Assembly: GCF_022129445.1 (NCBI RefSeq)
Contig: NZ_JADQAQ010000004.1
Location: forward strand, 21,846-85,845
Length of the DNA: 64,000 nt
From: Photobacterium sp. Ph5
Lineage (GTDB): Bacteria; Pseudomonadota; Gammaproteobacteria; Enterobacterales; Vibrionaceae
Direction: 5' to 3'
This document shows positions 36,810-45,907 of this stretch, piece after piece (positions within the stretch are counted from its first letter, which is position 1; each line of letters opens with the position of its first letter). The position numbers were made by a program, and so were the translations under genes. Below the pieces are notes generated by a model. It did not search any database. It saw only the letters and a program-made list of their open reading frames with translations, and was not told the origin of the DNA.

Positions 36810-37259
36810 GAATCCTCCCTGGTTCAAAGTTTTGTCTATCTGTAAACATAATCACAATAGTCGAGAATGTATTTTTAAGCAATAAGACTAAAGTCTAACA
36901 AGTGGGATATTGCACTTATAAAAAATTTAACTCATTGATAAATATATATATTTACATATGGAAAATATGGTATTAATTTCATATTATTGGTGTAAGGGAA
37001 ACATAAACAGCATCATAGATTTATTATGGTAAATAAATAAAGCAAAACCTTTAGTTGATATTTACTGTTGATAAATTGCTTCTTTGAACATATATAAAGA
37101 ATTAGTAACAATTAAACTCTTTAAATCATACCTATATTCATTGAATATAGTGTTAAGTTACAGACTTTGTTTACTATAGGGTTTGTATTAAGAGATAGCA
37201 TCGATCTTACTGATAACAGTAGGGATTGAAATAATTTCTAAGTGGAGAATATTAGAAAT
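36810..37259 (+). promoter_or_regulatory. Gene-free region upstream of htpX
   Basis: About 450 bp, very AT-rich, without a plausible gene. It contains a perfect 8-bp inverted repeat CTATATTC-ATT-GAATATAG at 37132-37150, about 110 bp before the htpX start, which could be an operator or part of a leader structure. I cannot assign heat-shock or Cpx boxes with confidence. Confidence 0.35.
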
Positions 37260-38147
37260 ATGAAGCGTATTGCATTGTTTTTATTAACAAACTTAGCAGT
37301 AATGCTGGTGTTCAGTGTCGTACTGAACATTGTTTATGCTGTAACAGGGATGCAACCAGGTAGCCTTTCTGGTTTGCTAGTTATGGCTGCACTATTTGGT
37401 TTTGGTGGTTCATTGGTTTCTTTGATGATGTCAAAGTCAATGGCCCTTCGTTCTGTTGGTGGTGTGGTTATCGAAAGCCCACGTAACGAAACAGAACATT
37501 GGTTGATGGAAACAGTATCTCGCCAAGCACAACAGGCGGGTATTGGAATGCCAACAGTCGCGATTTATGATTCGCCAGATATTAACGCATTTGCAACAGG
37601 TGCGAAGCGTGATGATTCACTTGTAGCCGTTTCTACAGGTTTATTACACAGTATGACACGTGATGAAGCTGAAGCTGTGCTTGCTCACGAAGTGAGTCAC
37701 GTGGCTAATGGTGACATGGTAACAATGACGTTAATGCAAGGTGTTGTGAATACCTTTGTTATTTTCGTTTCACGTTTAGTGGCTGGCGCAATCAGTGGTG
37801 TGAACAATAGCGATGAAGAAGGTGAAAGTGGCGGTAGCTACATGACATACTTTATCGTATCAACCATCATGGAAATTTTATTTGGTTTTTTAGCAAGTAT
37901 CCTAACAATGTGGTACAGCCGTCATCGTGAATTCTATGCTGATGCTGGCTCTGCAAAGCTTGTTGGTCGTGAGAAAATGATCGCAGCGCTTGAGCGTCTA
38001 AAAGTGAGCCACGAGCCACAATTAGAAGGTTCAATGATGGCGTTTGGTATTAATGGTAAGAAGTCATTATCTGAATTATTTATGACTCACCCACCACTAG
38101 AAAAACGTATTGAAGCACTTCGTCAAGGCGAATACTTAAACAAGTAA
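37260..38147 (+). CDS. htpX: Membrane zinc metalloprotease HtpX
   Basis: 295 residues from the ATG at 37260 ([17 protein letters not shown]), preceded by GGAG; E. coli HtpX is 293. Two N-terminal membrane helices are followed by the catalytic HEVSH (HExxH) in [16 protein letters not shown], two further hydrophobic stretches and the third-ligand region [16 protein letters not shown]. It is an M48 peptidase degrading misfolded inner-membrane proteins alongside FtsH. Ends with the typical [12 protein letters not shown]. Confidence 0.96.
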   Translation: MKRIALFLLTNLAVMLVFSVVLNIVYAVTGMQPGSLSGLLVMAALFGFGGSLVSLMMSKSMALRSVGGVVIESPRNETEHWLMETVSRQAQQAGIGMPTVAIYDSPDINAFATGAKRDDSLVAVSTGLLHSMTRDEAEAVLAHEVSHVANGDMVTMTLMQGVVNTFVIFVSRLVAGAISGVNNSDEEGESGGSYMTYFIVSTIMEILFGFLASILTMWYSRHREFYADAGSAKLVGREKMIAALERLKVSHEPQLEGSMMAFGINGKKSLSELFMTHPPLEKRIEALRQGEYLNK

Positions 38148-38177
38148 TCGACGAAGACACTTTCAACTAGAAAGAGC

Positions 38178-38219
38178 TAAATAAAGCCCTATTAATGAAA
38201 ATTAGTAGGGCTTTTTTCG
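38178..38219. terminator. Terminator between htpX and the MFS gene
   Basis: AAGCCCTATTA paired with TAGTAGGGCTT around an eight-base loop, followed by TTTTTCG. It mainly serves htpX. Confidence 0.85.
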
Positions 38220-38220
38220 T

Positions 38221-39438
38221 TTAACTTGCGTGGTGAGCAAGTAAACGAGGAAGAGGCTTGTCGTTAATAGGTAAGTGTACCAATGCAGCAATAAATGCCA
38301 TGACAACGGTTAGCCACCAAATAGGCGTATATGAATGGTAATAGTCGTAAATACGCCCACCAACCCAAGCACCTAAAAAACTGCCCACTTGGTGAGTAAA
38401 GAAAACCAGACCGTATAAAGTAGATAAGTATCGCGCACCAAATATTTGTCGAACCAGGCCAGAAGTTAATGGCACTGTCCCTAACCAGCAAAAACCGATA
38501 GCCCCACCAAAAATAACAGCTGTATTTTCGGTTACTGGCAGTGTAACGAAAGCAGCAATGACAACAGTGCGCATTAGGTAAAGAGACGTCATCACATAAC
38601 GCTTGTCGAATCGGTCACCCATAATGCCCCAGAAATAAGATCCGAAGATATTAAAGATACCAACATAGGCCAGCGCCATAGCGGCTGTTTGTGCAGGTAA
38701 ACCTTTATCAGCTAAGTAGCTTGGTAAATGTGTCGCGATAAACATAACGTGAAAACCGCAGACAAAGAAACCTAAGTGAATTAACCAATAGCTTCTATTC
38801 TGAAATGCTTCCTTTAATGCTTCTGATAGGGTTTGGCTATCGTCAACCACAAGTGTATTGCTAGAGCTATCTTCCTTAGCCGTTTTCATAAAGGCAGCAA
38901 AAGCGATCATTATGCAGCACAGCAGGGCGAATATTTGCATCGCTGTTTGCCAATCAAATTGATTCAGCAGGGCTTGAGCACCAGGGATCACGGCAAACAT
39001 ACCGAATGAGCCTGCAGAGGTGGTTAAACCAAACGCTTTTGCCGTATGCTCTGCTGGTACAACACGTGCAATAGAGCCCAGAATAATGACATAACTGGTC
39101 GCACTTAAACCTAATCCAATTAAAGCGCCAAGACTGAGGTAAAGTACACTTGGCTCGGTTGCGATAGAAGTTAAATATAATCCTAACCCATACGCAATAG
39201 CCCCGCCTATGATGATTTTCTTTGAGCCAAAACGATCAGATGCCATGCCAATAAGAGGTTGGAATAATCCAAATAAAAGGTTTTGTAGCGCGATAGCAAA
39301 ACTGAAAAATTCACGTCCTGTACCAAACGTATCAGATATCGGCATCATAAAAATACCGAAAGACTGCCTGATCCCTAGGCTAAAAATTAAAATACCAATG
39401 CCTAACCAAACTAGGAGAGGAAAGCGAAAAATGCTCAT
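38221..39438 (-). CDS. MFS transporter, substrate unknown
   Basis: 405 residues, 12 predicted helices, major facilitator fold with GMASDRFGSKKII between helices 2 and 3 and WGIMGDRFDKRYVM in the second half. The start LGIRQSFGIFMMPISDTFG resembles monocarboxylate/oxalate-formate-type permeases. Inner membrane. No linked enzyme suggests a substrate. It may be followed downstream by the htpX terminator in antisense. Confidence 0.82.
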   Translation of the reverse strand: MSIFRFPLLVWLGIGILIFSLGIRQSFGIFMMPISDTFGTGREFFSFAIALQNLLFGLFQPLIGMASDRFGSKKIIIGGAIAYGLGLYLTSIATEPSVLYLSLGALIGLGLSATSYVIILGSIARVVPAEHTAKAFGLTTSAGSFGMFAVIPGAQALLNQFDWQTAMQIFALLCCIMIAFAAFMKTAKEDSSSNTLVVDDSQTLSEALKEAFQNRSYWLIHLGFFVCGFHVMFIATHLPSYLADKGLPAQTAAMALAYVGIFNIFGSYFWGIMGDRFDKRYVMTSLYLMRTVVIAAFVTLPVTENTAVIFGGAIGFCWLGTVPLTSGLVRQIFGARYLSTLYGLVFFTHQVGSFLGAWVGGRIYDYYHSYTPIWWLTVVMAFIAALVHLPINDKPLPRLLAHHAS

Positions 39439-39485
39439 TAAGGATGCTCGTATAGTGATGTAGTTATGTTATATAGAGGGATGAA

Positions 39486-39671
39486 TTAGTGCATGTGATG
39501 ATGAGAAATAGCCGTCTCGTCATTCATCGTATTTTGTTGGTGGCAGCCACCATTTGTCGCATGTTTAGCAAGGGCATCTAATAATGGTTGGCAATGATGA
39601 ACAGTAACTAAAGTGATAACAAGAAGCACAAGCAAACGGATAAGTTGCGCTGGTGTTGATTGTGAAAACAT
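39486..39671 (-). CDS. Small membrane-anchored His/Cys-rich protein
   Basis: 61 residues from the ATG at 39671, preceded by AGAG; a start 22 codons upstream is possible but unlikely. One hydrophobic helix (about residues 9-25) is followed by a short tail rich in His and Cys: HHC directly after the helix, then KHA, GGCHQQ and a terminal HHHMH. The tail could bind a transition metal. Family not recognised. It lies between the MFS transporter and the DUF6404 gene, all on the minus strand. Confidence 0.5.
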   Translation of the reverse strand: MFSQSTPAQLIRLLVLLVITLVTVHHCQPLLDALAKHATNGGCHQQNTMNDETAISHHHMH

Positions 39672-39834
39672 TATTGTCTCTAAATTATAGTGTGCAGCGT
39701 GCGTTAAAATGCGAGCGGCGGATACTATAGAAATCAAGACTCTGAAACAAATGAATAAAACACATTCAAGCTATGCGTTTTATGCATAGCTTAATAGGAA
39801 AGAGATAAAACAGGATTTGTTATTTCAGTGATTG

Positions 39835-40188
39835 CTATTTTAACTGGTGCCATTGACTTAAATTAAAACCTTTAGCACTGTAATGATAATAGGTTGCCAT
39901 TGAAATACCAGCTGTTATTCCAGCAAATAGAGAGGTGAAAATAGCAGAGATGATAGAAATCGGTGTATTACTGATTATCTCTGCGATGATGAAAATGAGA
40001 GCAAAAATAAAGCTATACCATGCAGAAAAGATACAAAAGTTTGTTTTAAAATGGCCATAGTGAGGAAGAGGTACTTGTAATCCTGACCAATGCAATAATT
40101 GAAAACTTATAGGATGACTATTCGATGACTGAATCCCATAGCGAGTTAATTCTTGGTGTGCTAAGGCCAATTGCTGTTCGAAATGCAT
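39835..40188 (-). CDS. DUF6404 family membrane protein
   Basis: 117 residues from the ATG at 40188 with TTGGGAAA upstream. The opening MHFEQQLALAHQELTRYGI and the LHWSGLQVPLPHYGHF segment, followed by two membrane helices, match the DUF6404 proteins I recall from vibrios. Function unknown. Confidence 0.65.
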   Translation of the reverse strand: MHFEQQLALAHQELTRYGIQSSNSHPISFQLLHWSGLQVPLPHYGHFKTNFCIFSAWYSFIFALIFIIAEIISNTPISIISAIFTSLFAGITAGISMATYYHYSAKGFNLSQWHQLK

Positions 40189-40458
40189 TATTTTTCCCAA
40201 AATATCGTGTATATGAAAAGACAGCGTTATAAATTATGATTATTTTGTAGTAAAAAATGGGTTTAAACAATCAAATAAAAATGAAATTACCGTAATTTAA
40301 ACAAGAAATTTTCATGGTATCGATTTGTGTATTTCATCGATAAATATCTTTATTGTTTTACATTAATTATTGTTGTAAGGTTGCCATCTTAAATATAAAA
40401 CAGTATTTAATTAGTGTTTTTCAACGAATCATTTGATATTCATATTGAGCAGTTATAA

Positions 40459-40926
40459 GTGCATAAGTTATTGTATCTATTTTTAATTATCTCTTTTCCA
40501 TCATTTTCATTAAGCATTAATAGCTCTTCAGAGAAAATGCAGTTGTTAAAAGTTAAGCAAGAATATGAAAGCCAGATTCATCAATGTCAATTACTTGAAA
40601 ATAGAAAATTAAAACCTATTAATGACCCATGGCTAAATAGTCTATCTCTAGAAAGAAAAAAGATAATACTTAATGAATTAAATAATGCAGCTCTTCAGCG
40701 ATGTGTTATAAAAAAAGAAAAAGATTTCACTTATAACTTGTTAGATTATACAGCAAAAACAGGAGATAAACTTTTCCTAAATAGTTGGCTTATATTTAAA
40801 TCAGCGTTATATGGTGAAAAATATAATTTAGTTTTAACAGAAAAAGAACAAAGAAACATTAATCGGCTAATGGGAATGCCAAAATATTATTATCCATTTG
40901 ATATAAAATCAGTGAGTTATGTTTAA
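40459..40926 (+). CDS. Uncharacterised secreted protein, 155 residues
   Basis: GTG start. A clear signal peptide (MHKLLYLFLIISFPSFSLS) precedes a basic, helix-rich mature protein with two cysteines (HQCQLLE and QRCVIKK) that could form a disulfide. Family not recognised. AT-rich codon use and absence of a strong ribosome site (no clear GGAG) lower confidence somewhat. It converges on a 35-codon gene with a perfect hairpin between them. Confidence 0.6.
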   Translation: MHKLLYLFLIISFPSFSLSINSSSEKMQLLKVKQEYESQIHQCQLLENRKLKPINDPWLNSLSLERKKIILNELNNAALQRCVIKKEKDFTYNLLDYTAKTGDKLFLNSWLIFKSALYGEKYNLVLTEKEQRNINRLMGMPKYYYPFDIKSVSYV

Positions 40927-40938
40927 GGATAAGTGGAT

Positions 40939-40956
40939 GGGGAGAAGGATCTCCCC
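40939..40956. terminator. Perfect GC-rich hairpin between two convergent small genes
   Basis: GGGGAGA-AGGA-TCTCCCC, a 7-bp stem with a four-base loop, just after the 155-residue gene. No U tract follows on either strand, so it is either a weak terminator or an RNA-stabilising 3' structure. Confidence 0.5.
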
Positions 40957-40964
40957 CGGGTTAA

Positions 40965-41072
40965 TTAAATGTTAATAAATGGAGATAGAATAACAACACC
41001 AAGTACAGCCATAAGTAAGCTGATACCTGTCGGTATTATCCATTGGTTTTTTGTGCTTTTATTATTTTCCAT
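40965..41072 (-). CDS. 35-residue single-helix membrane peptide
   Basis: Found by reading the minus strand of the gap. The ATG at 41072 has a consensus AGGAGG ten bases upstream. The product has a polar basic start (MENNKSTKNQW) and one hydrophobic helix (IIPTGISLLMAVLGVVILSPF), typical of small inner-membrane proteins. The complementary plus-strand reading frame over the same bases has no ribosome site and is judged a shadow. Function unknown. Confidence 0.5.
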   Translation of the reverse strand: MENNKSTKNQWIIPTGISLLMAVLGVVILSPFINI

Positions 41073-41361
41073 TTCGATTGAACCTCCTAATCCTTTTAAG
41101 AGCCAATGCTTATCTAACATCCTGTTAAGCATTCAATTATACATTTTTTAACAATAGCTATTAATTATATAATGTATGTAATTAAGTTGTTAACTTGTGA
41201 TCTTGAGTCAATTAAATACGCTCATGGATATTATTTATAAAATTTTTAATTCTTATAAATAGAGTAAAAGTCCAAACCGCAACACAAAATTCCATTTTTA
41301 TAGCTATTATTTTAATAATATTAGGAATATTTTGTCATTATCTCTTTTACGGAGTTCCACA

Positions 41362-41757
41362 ATGACTAATTTTAAATATTATACCGAAGAGTTACCTTGC
41401 TTTATCTGTCATAAGCGAATGGCGAAAACTGAACTTGGATGGTTTACACCAAGTATGAAAGATGATGTCGTCGACCAGATAAAAAGTGTTCTATCTAAAT
41501 CTGATACCGATTACGAAGAGTATTTCTCAGTGAGTATTGTATGCTCAGAAGATGAAGCTCGCGACTATTTATTACTAAATTACTATGGTTACTCTGAGCA
41601 TGAAATCAACCATGGTCAAGTTAATTCAGATGATTCTAATGAAGTTAATGATCTCATTTCAGAACATATGACATCAGAAGGTGTGGCAATGTTTAAACAC
41701 GAGATCGCTTTACAGAGCTGTGAGCATTGCACACCTGAAATTGATGAAGACTATTAA
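41362..41757 (+). CDS. CxxC protein, paralogue A (unknown function)
   Basis: 131 residues from the ATG at 41362 with GGAG upstream. Two cysteine pairs lie at the ends: LPCFICHK (Cys13, Cys16) and SCEHC near the C-terminus, plus a single Cys in the middle (SIVCSEDEA). The middle is acidic and helix-rich. The four terminal cysteines look like a zinc site. It is clearly homologous to the protein encoded at 45314-45694. The gap to the next gene, an Ap4A-phosphorylase-like protein, is 21 bp, so the two form an operon. No family recognised. Confidence 0.75.
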   Translation: MTNFKYYTEELPCFICHKRMAKTELGWFTPSMKDDVVDQIKSVLSKSDTDYEEYFSVSIVCSEDEARDYLLLNYYGYSEHEINHGQVNSDDSNEVNDLISEHMTSEGVAMFKHEIALQSCEHCTPEIDEDY

Positions 41758-41778
41758 ATAAGTAGTAAAGGAAAGAAT

Positions 41779-42570
41779 ATGCTGTGGGATATAGGTTATG
41801 AAAAGTCAAAAGAGGGCTTAGTTTCAGGTCAATTGCTACCACTAACAAATAGTGATCTTATCATTGAGCAAAATGGGATAGAGTTTATTGTTAATGTAGA
41901 AACAGAGAATATGAAAGTTAAACATTCCCCATCTGTAGCAACTCATGACCCTTTTGTATCGCCTTATAATCCCTCAGCATATATCAATACGATTGGAGAG
42001 CAACACGTTTGTTTATTAAATAAATTTCCTATTGTTGTTCCACATTTACTTATTTGTGCGAAAAATTATATTCCTCAAACGTCGCCATTAGTTTTAAAGG
42101 ATTTTGAAGCTTGGATACAAGGAATAACAGATAATGGTGTGTTAGGTTTTTTTAATTCAGGGGCGATAGCAGGTTCTAGTCAAATGCATCGGCATATGCA
42201 GCTAATTAGAACATCACTGCCTTTAGAAAAGACAATTCTTCAGGGGCTATTACCTTTTAAACATGACTTGATGAGATTCGAATATTTAAATGCAGCAGAA
42301 CTTTACCAGCATTACTTGTCGGTTATGGAATCAATGCAGCTGTATATGACATCGAGTATCAATGGTTTAACAGAATGTCACCCGTATAATATATTATTAA
42401 CTCAACGCTGGATGTTGCTTATTCCTCGTACAAAGAATCAAGTTGGCGAAATAAAAGGGCATGGGGTTAATTTTATTGGCCGCTTTTTAGTGAGTTCAAC
42501 TGAACAATTGGAATGGCTAGAAAAATACGGTTTTGAACGTTTTTTAATAGATTGTGGTGTTCCAAAATAA
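41779..42570 (+). CDS. Ap4A phosphorylase-like HIT-superfamily protein
   Basis: 263 residues with AAAGGAAAG before the ATG. The motif SSQMHRHMQL is the HxHxQ active-site signature of ATP adenylyltransferases (yeast Apa1/Apa2 type). It is preceded by LLNKFPIVVPHLLICAK and followed by a C-terminal domain with HPYNILLTQRWMLLIPRT. The expected reaction is phosphorolysis of diadenosine tetraphosphate to ADP and ATP in the cytoplasm. Gammaproteobacteria usually hydrolyse Ap4A with ApaH instead, so this is a less common route. Operonic with the CxxC protein upstream. Confidence 0.82.
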   Translation: MLWDIGYEKSKEGLVSGQLLPLTNSDLIIEQNGIEFIVNVETENMKVKHSPSVATHDPFVSPYNPSAYINTIGEQHVCLLNKFPIVVPHLLICAKNYIPQTSPLVLKDFEAWIQGITDNGVLGFFNSGAIAGSSQMHRHMQLIRTSLPLEKTILQGLLPFKHDLMRFEYLNAAELYQHYLSVMESMQLYMTSSINGLTECHPYNILLTQRWMLLIPRTKNQVGEIKGHGVNFIGRFLVSSTEQLEWLEKYGFERFLIDCGVPK

Positions 42571-42656
42571 TAATCCATTAAATTCGATTAAAGACTGTGC
42601 AGTCAGTGCTTGTCACTATTTACACTCGGTATTCACTTCGCTATTATTCACGCCAT

Positions 42657-42747
42657 GGAGAGATGGCTGAGTGGTTGAAAGCACCGGTCTTGAAAACCGG
42701 CATACGTTTATAGCGTATCTAGGGTTCAAATCCCTATCTCTCCGCCA
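42657..42747 (+). tRNA. tRNA-Ser (anticodon TGA)
   Basis: 91 bases including encoded CCA. Acceptor GGAGAGA pairs with TCTCTCC; discriminator G; anticodon loop CTTGAAA within ACCGG...CCGGC; long variable arm (CATACGTTTATAGCGTATC) as expected for serine; T loop GGTTCAAATCC. Followed by a terminator. Confidence 0.97.
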
Positions 42748-42749
42748 TA

Positions 42750-42788
42750 TAAAAAAAAGCCGCCAACGTAAGTTAGCGGCTTTTTTGC
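42750..42788 (+). terminator. Terminator after tRNA-Ser
   Basis: AAGCCGC(C)AAC and GTTAGCGGCTT form the stem around ACGTAA, followed by TTTTTGCG. The A run upstream also suits the convergent chemoreceptor gene. Confidence 0.88.
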
Positions 42789-42806
42789 GTTAGTGACTTG
42801 ATTTAT

Positions 42807-44327
42807 TTACTTAAAGGCTTTTGAAAGATTAACTAGCTGGGCTGAGTTTTCTGTCATTTCAGTCATTGTCTCTGTAATAGTATTTATTTCACTAAGATTA
42901 ATTTTTGAAGCATCGTAAATCTGATAGCTATTTACATTAATTTCTTTCGCAACCATCGCTTGTTGTTCGGCTGCTGTTGATATTTGGTGAGATAGTTGAG
43001 AGATTTGATCCATCAAAGACAGAATGTTACCTATTTTATCTGATACATCTTTTACATCAGATACGCATTCCTGCGACTTATCACTTCCCAATTTCATTCT
43101 TTCTACAACATTATTAAGAGATGATAAAATATAGTTAACTGATTTTTGTATTTGTGATGTTGCATTATGGGTTCTTACGCTCAATGCTCTTACTTCATCT
43201 GCAACAACAGAAAATCCTCTGCCATGTTCGCCTGCGCGAGCGGCTTCAATAGCTGCGTTAAGAGCAAGTAAGTTAGTCTGCTCTGAAATACTTTCTATCT
43301 CTTGCAAAATTCCAGTGATCATTGTGGCTTCAGTGGAAAGTGTTTCTGTAATAGTACTGGTTTCATTTATCTCATGAGTTAAATGGGAGATATGCTGAGA
43401 GGTAAGGGTAATTAATTCAGATGAACTATGGCAGGCATTTTCTGCCTCGGTCACGGTTAGTAGTGTATTTTGACAGTTTTCTGCGACATGGGTAATACTG
43501 GATGACATTTCTTCAATGGCGGTTGATATGCTATCGAGATGATCATTTTCTTGGACAATTTTCTCTTTACACGTATTTGATAAAACTGCGATAGTATTAA
43601 TTTCAGTATCAACATTCGTCGATGCTTCATGGGTTCGTGCCAAAATGGCTTTTATTTGAGCATCTTTGAGTCCGATTATAAATTCAGCATGGTTGTTAAT
43701 ATCAGAGTTATAAATATGAATAGAAATACTGTTATATTTTTCTTTTAATTGATGTTGCCATGCGGGGGCACTGATTAACTCTTTTTTAAACAGTATTAAA
43801 ATTAAAATAGGTAGAAGCAAAGAAAAATAAGGCGAAATAAAAAGGGTGAGTAAAATTGAAATAATGCTGATAAACAAAAAAAGAATGTGTTTGTTTACAG
43901 GTGATGCATAAGTTTTGAGTATTTTTCCTTGTTTGATCTTTTTATAAATGTGCTGTGCTTGTACTTTATGCTGATGAGAAAGAGGTAAGCGTACAGATTG
44001 ATAACCAATAACATTGTCGTTTTCATAAATCGGTGTGACAAAAGCATCGACCCAATAATAATCGCCATTTTTACAGCGATTTTTAACGGCGCCTCGCCAA
44101 AACTTTTTTTGTTTTATTGTTCTCCACAGATCGCCAAAGGCTTCATTTGGCATATCTGAATGTCTTAAAATATTATGGTTTTTCCCCATGATTTCTTCAC
44201 GAGTATAACCAGAAATCTGACAAAAAGTATCATTAACGTAAGTGATATTACCTTTTATATCAGTAGTTGAAACTATTTGTTCGTTGGCAGTAAGTATTAC
44301 TTCAGTGGCTGTGCTTGTATCAGTCAT
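42807..44327 (-). CDS. PAS-domain methyl-accepting chemotaxis protein (Aer-like)
   Basis: 506 residues. The N-terminal PAS domain (about 15-115: [43 protein letters not shown]) resembles that of the aerotaxis receptor Aer, which binds FAD. Two hydrophobic stretches (about 148-182) form a membrane anchor without a periplasmic domain. The signalling domain carries the hallmark tip [35 protein letters not shown]. It probably senses redox or oxygen and signals to CheA/CheW. FAD binding is inferred from resemblance. Transcribed alone. Confidence 0.92.
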   Translation of the reverse strand: MTDTSTATEVILTANEQIVSTTDIKGNITYVNDTFCQISGYTREEIMGKNHNILRHSDMPNEAFGDLWRTIKQKKFWRGAVKNRCKNGDYYWVDAFVTPIYENDNVIGYQSVRLPLSHQHKVQAQHIYKKIKQGKILKTYASPVNKHILFLFISIISILLTLFISPYFSLLLPILILILFKKELISAPAWQHQLKEKYNSISIHIYNSDINNHAEFIIGLKDAQIKAILARTHEASTNVDTEINTIAVLSNTCKEKIVQENDHLDSISTAIEEMSSSITHVAENCQNTLLTVTEAENACHSSSELITLTSQHISHLTHEINETSTITETLSTEATMITGILQEIESISEQTNLLALNAAIEAARAGEHGRGFSVVADEVRALSVRTHNATSQIQKSVNYILSSLNNVVERMKLGSDKSQECVSDVKDVSDKIGNILSLMDQISQLSHQISTAAEQQAMVAKEINVNSYQIYDASKINLSEINTITETMTEMTENSAQLVNLSKAFK

Positions 44328-44513
44328 AACATAATCCTCAGCTTTCGTAAGGGTAAGTATGCGCTAAAAATGATTATGAACACAGTTGCTTATTGTGGTT
44401 TTTTTATAGCTACATTTTTAATGTGAACTAAATCTTAAAATTTAAGTTTATTGCCTGTAATAAATAGAATTGTAATAAAGCTGCTGTTGGCAGCTTTATA
44501 TGGTTATGAGTGA

Positions 44514-45167
44514 CTATATTTTATGTACAACAGTTTCTAATGGCATACGAGATTTAGGTAAGCGTGCGTTAAAATCAGACTCGTCATGGTAGCCAATGGC
44601 GAGTGCGACAGGGCATGAGAAACCATCTAGCTCTTGGCTGAATTCTTTCTCAACACGTTTTACGTCAATACCTTCAAGTGGTGTTGAATCTATTTTTAAT
44701 CGTGCAAGAACATGCAGAATGTTACCGAAAGCCAGATACAGTTGTGCTTTTGTCCAATTAGCATTGTAGCCACTCGGCTCGGTGTATAAATCCGCAAAGC
44801 TAAACTTGCTCACGGCATCGCCTTTTTTCTCTGGCTTAATTCGGCCATCAAGAATATTTTTATCAATCACGGCTTCAAAATCTTCAATAGAATAATGAGG
44901 GTTGTGAGTAAATAAAATGATATGGCTGGCGTTAGTTGCGTGAGGTTTATTGGCTAAAAACTTAGTCTCAAAGGTATTGCTAAATCGTTGTTTAGCATCA
45001 TCTGATTCTAAAATAATAAAGCGCCATGGCTGCGAGTTGATTGATGATGCCGATAATCGTAGTGCTTCTGAAATGATGGCAATATTTTCTGTTGAGATGG
45101 TTTTATTAGGATCGTAACTCTTGGTGGTATAACGCCAATTTAAGTCATCTAAAATAGGGCTGTTCAT
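44514..45167 (-). CDS. Nitroreductase/flavin reductase, NfsB/FRase I type
   Basis: 217 residues. The fold is that of FMN-dependent nitroreductases: RYTTKSYDP near the start, EALRLSASSINSQPWRFIILES, and NARLPKSRMPLETVV at the end. The sequence follows V. fischeri FRase I, the major NAD(P)H:FMN reductase that can feed luciferase, and E. coli NfsB. The physiological substrate here could be flavin, nitroaromatics or quinones. No lux genes lie in the window. Confidence 0.9.
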   Translation of the reverse strand: MNSPILDDLNWRYTTKSYDPNKTISTENIAIISEALRLSASSINSQPWRFIILESDDAKQRFSNTFETKFLANKPHATNASHIILFTHNPHYSIEDFEAVIDKNILDGRIKPEKKGDAVSKFSFADLYTEPSGYNANWTKAQLYLAFGNILHVLARLKIDSTPLEGIDVKRVEKEFSQELDGFSCPVALAIGYHDESDFNARLPKSRMPLETVVHKI

Positions 45168-45313
45168 CTTACTTTTGCTCTTATTATTAATTGTCGTATT
45201 AATAAAATGGGGTTAGTCAGCGTAATTTCAAGTCTTAAGGCGGTATGGTTGAGGCGAGAGGAGGGAGTATGACTATGGCGCACATAGCGTACACCATAGT
45301 AAATAGCATGGAA

Positions 45314-45694
45314 TTATGCGTCAGGGCAGCAAGCAGTACAGCCTTGTAGCGCAATGTCATGTTCAAGCTCAATCATGCCATCAGCATTCTTGTTTGCTTT
45401 GATTTCTTTTTCAATTTCAACAAGGTCGTCTGGATCTACGCCTGTTGTTTGCATTTCTTCTTCTGAATAAGCGAATGCATTTAACAATAGGTAATACTTA
45501 GCTTCATCAACAGAACAGGTGATAGTAGTAACAAGATCATCAGAGTAATCATCACTCGCTGTAATGATGGTGTTTACTTGCGCAAGAACCGCTTCATGCA
45601 TAGCAGGGGTTAGCCAACCTAAGCTTGCTTCTGCTTTTTGTTGACGGCAATCGAAACAAGGTAAAAGGGCGGTATAAAGATTAAAATTGCTCAT
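45314..45694 (-). CDS. CxxC protein, paralogue B (unknown function)
   Basis: 126 residues. Same architecture as the protein at 41362-41757: opening MSNFNLYTALLPCFDCRQ with a CxxC pair, then LGWLTPAMHEAVLAQV, a middle single Cys in TITCSVDEAKYYLLLN, and a C-terminal HDIALQGCTACCPDA. By eye about 35-40 percent of aligned residues match, including all shared cysteines. It has no partner gene on its strand. Zinc binding is inferred. Confidence 0.75.
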   Translation of the reverse strand: MSNFNLYTALLPCFDCRQQKAEASLGWLTPAMHEAVLAQVNTIITASDDYSDDLVTTITCSVDEAKYYLLLNAFAYSEEEMQTTGVDPDDLVEIEKEIKANKNADGMIELEHDIALQGCTACCPDA

Positions 45695-45907
45695 GGTGAA
45701 TCCTAAAAATAGCTCTAGCGATGAAGGTTACATTAGCAACGATCATAAACGTATTTGAACCATGCGTATATTAGGAAATTATCCTATTAACGTCTAATCA
45801 ATAATGAGGCTTTGAATCAGTATCATGTTTATACTAAAACATAAGTAAGAGATGATGTGATATTGTATGTCAAATCATTGAGATAAAGTTGAAACAAAGG
45901 ATTTTTG

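Noticed and set aside
40969..41151. Plus-strand reading frame of 60 codons over the 35-residue peptide gene
   Set aside because: No ribosome site precedes it, while the opposite strand has a consensus AGGAGG and a sensible small membrane protein.
44514..45167. Link of the FRase I-like flavin reductase to bioluminescence
   Set aside because: No luxCDABE or regulatory lux genes are in the window; the family also includes general nitroreductases, so a luminescence role would be speculation.
45272..45300. Inverted repeat ACTATGG/CCATAGT with a 15-base loop after the CxxC paralogue B gene
   Set aside because: The stem is only 7 bp, the loop is long and no U tract follows on the minus strand, so a terminator or operator cannot be supported.
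42657..45694. Possible genomic island inserted at tRNA-Ser
   Set aside because: No integrase, no direct repeat of the tRNA 3' end was found by eye, and the flanking genes look like normal backbone.
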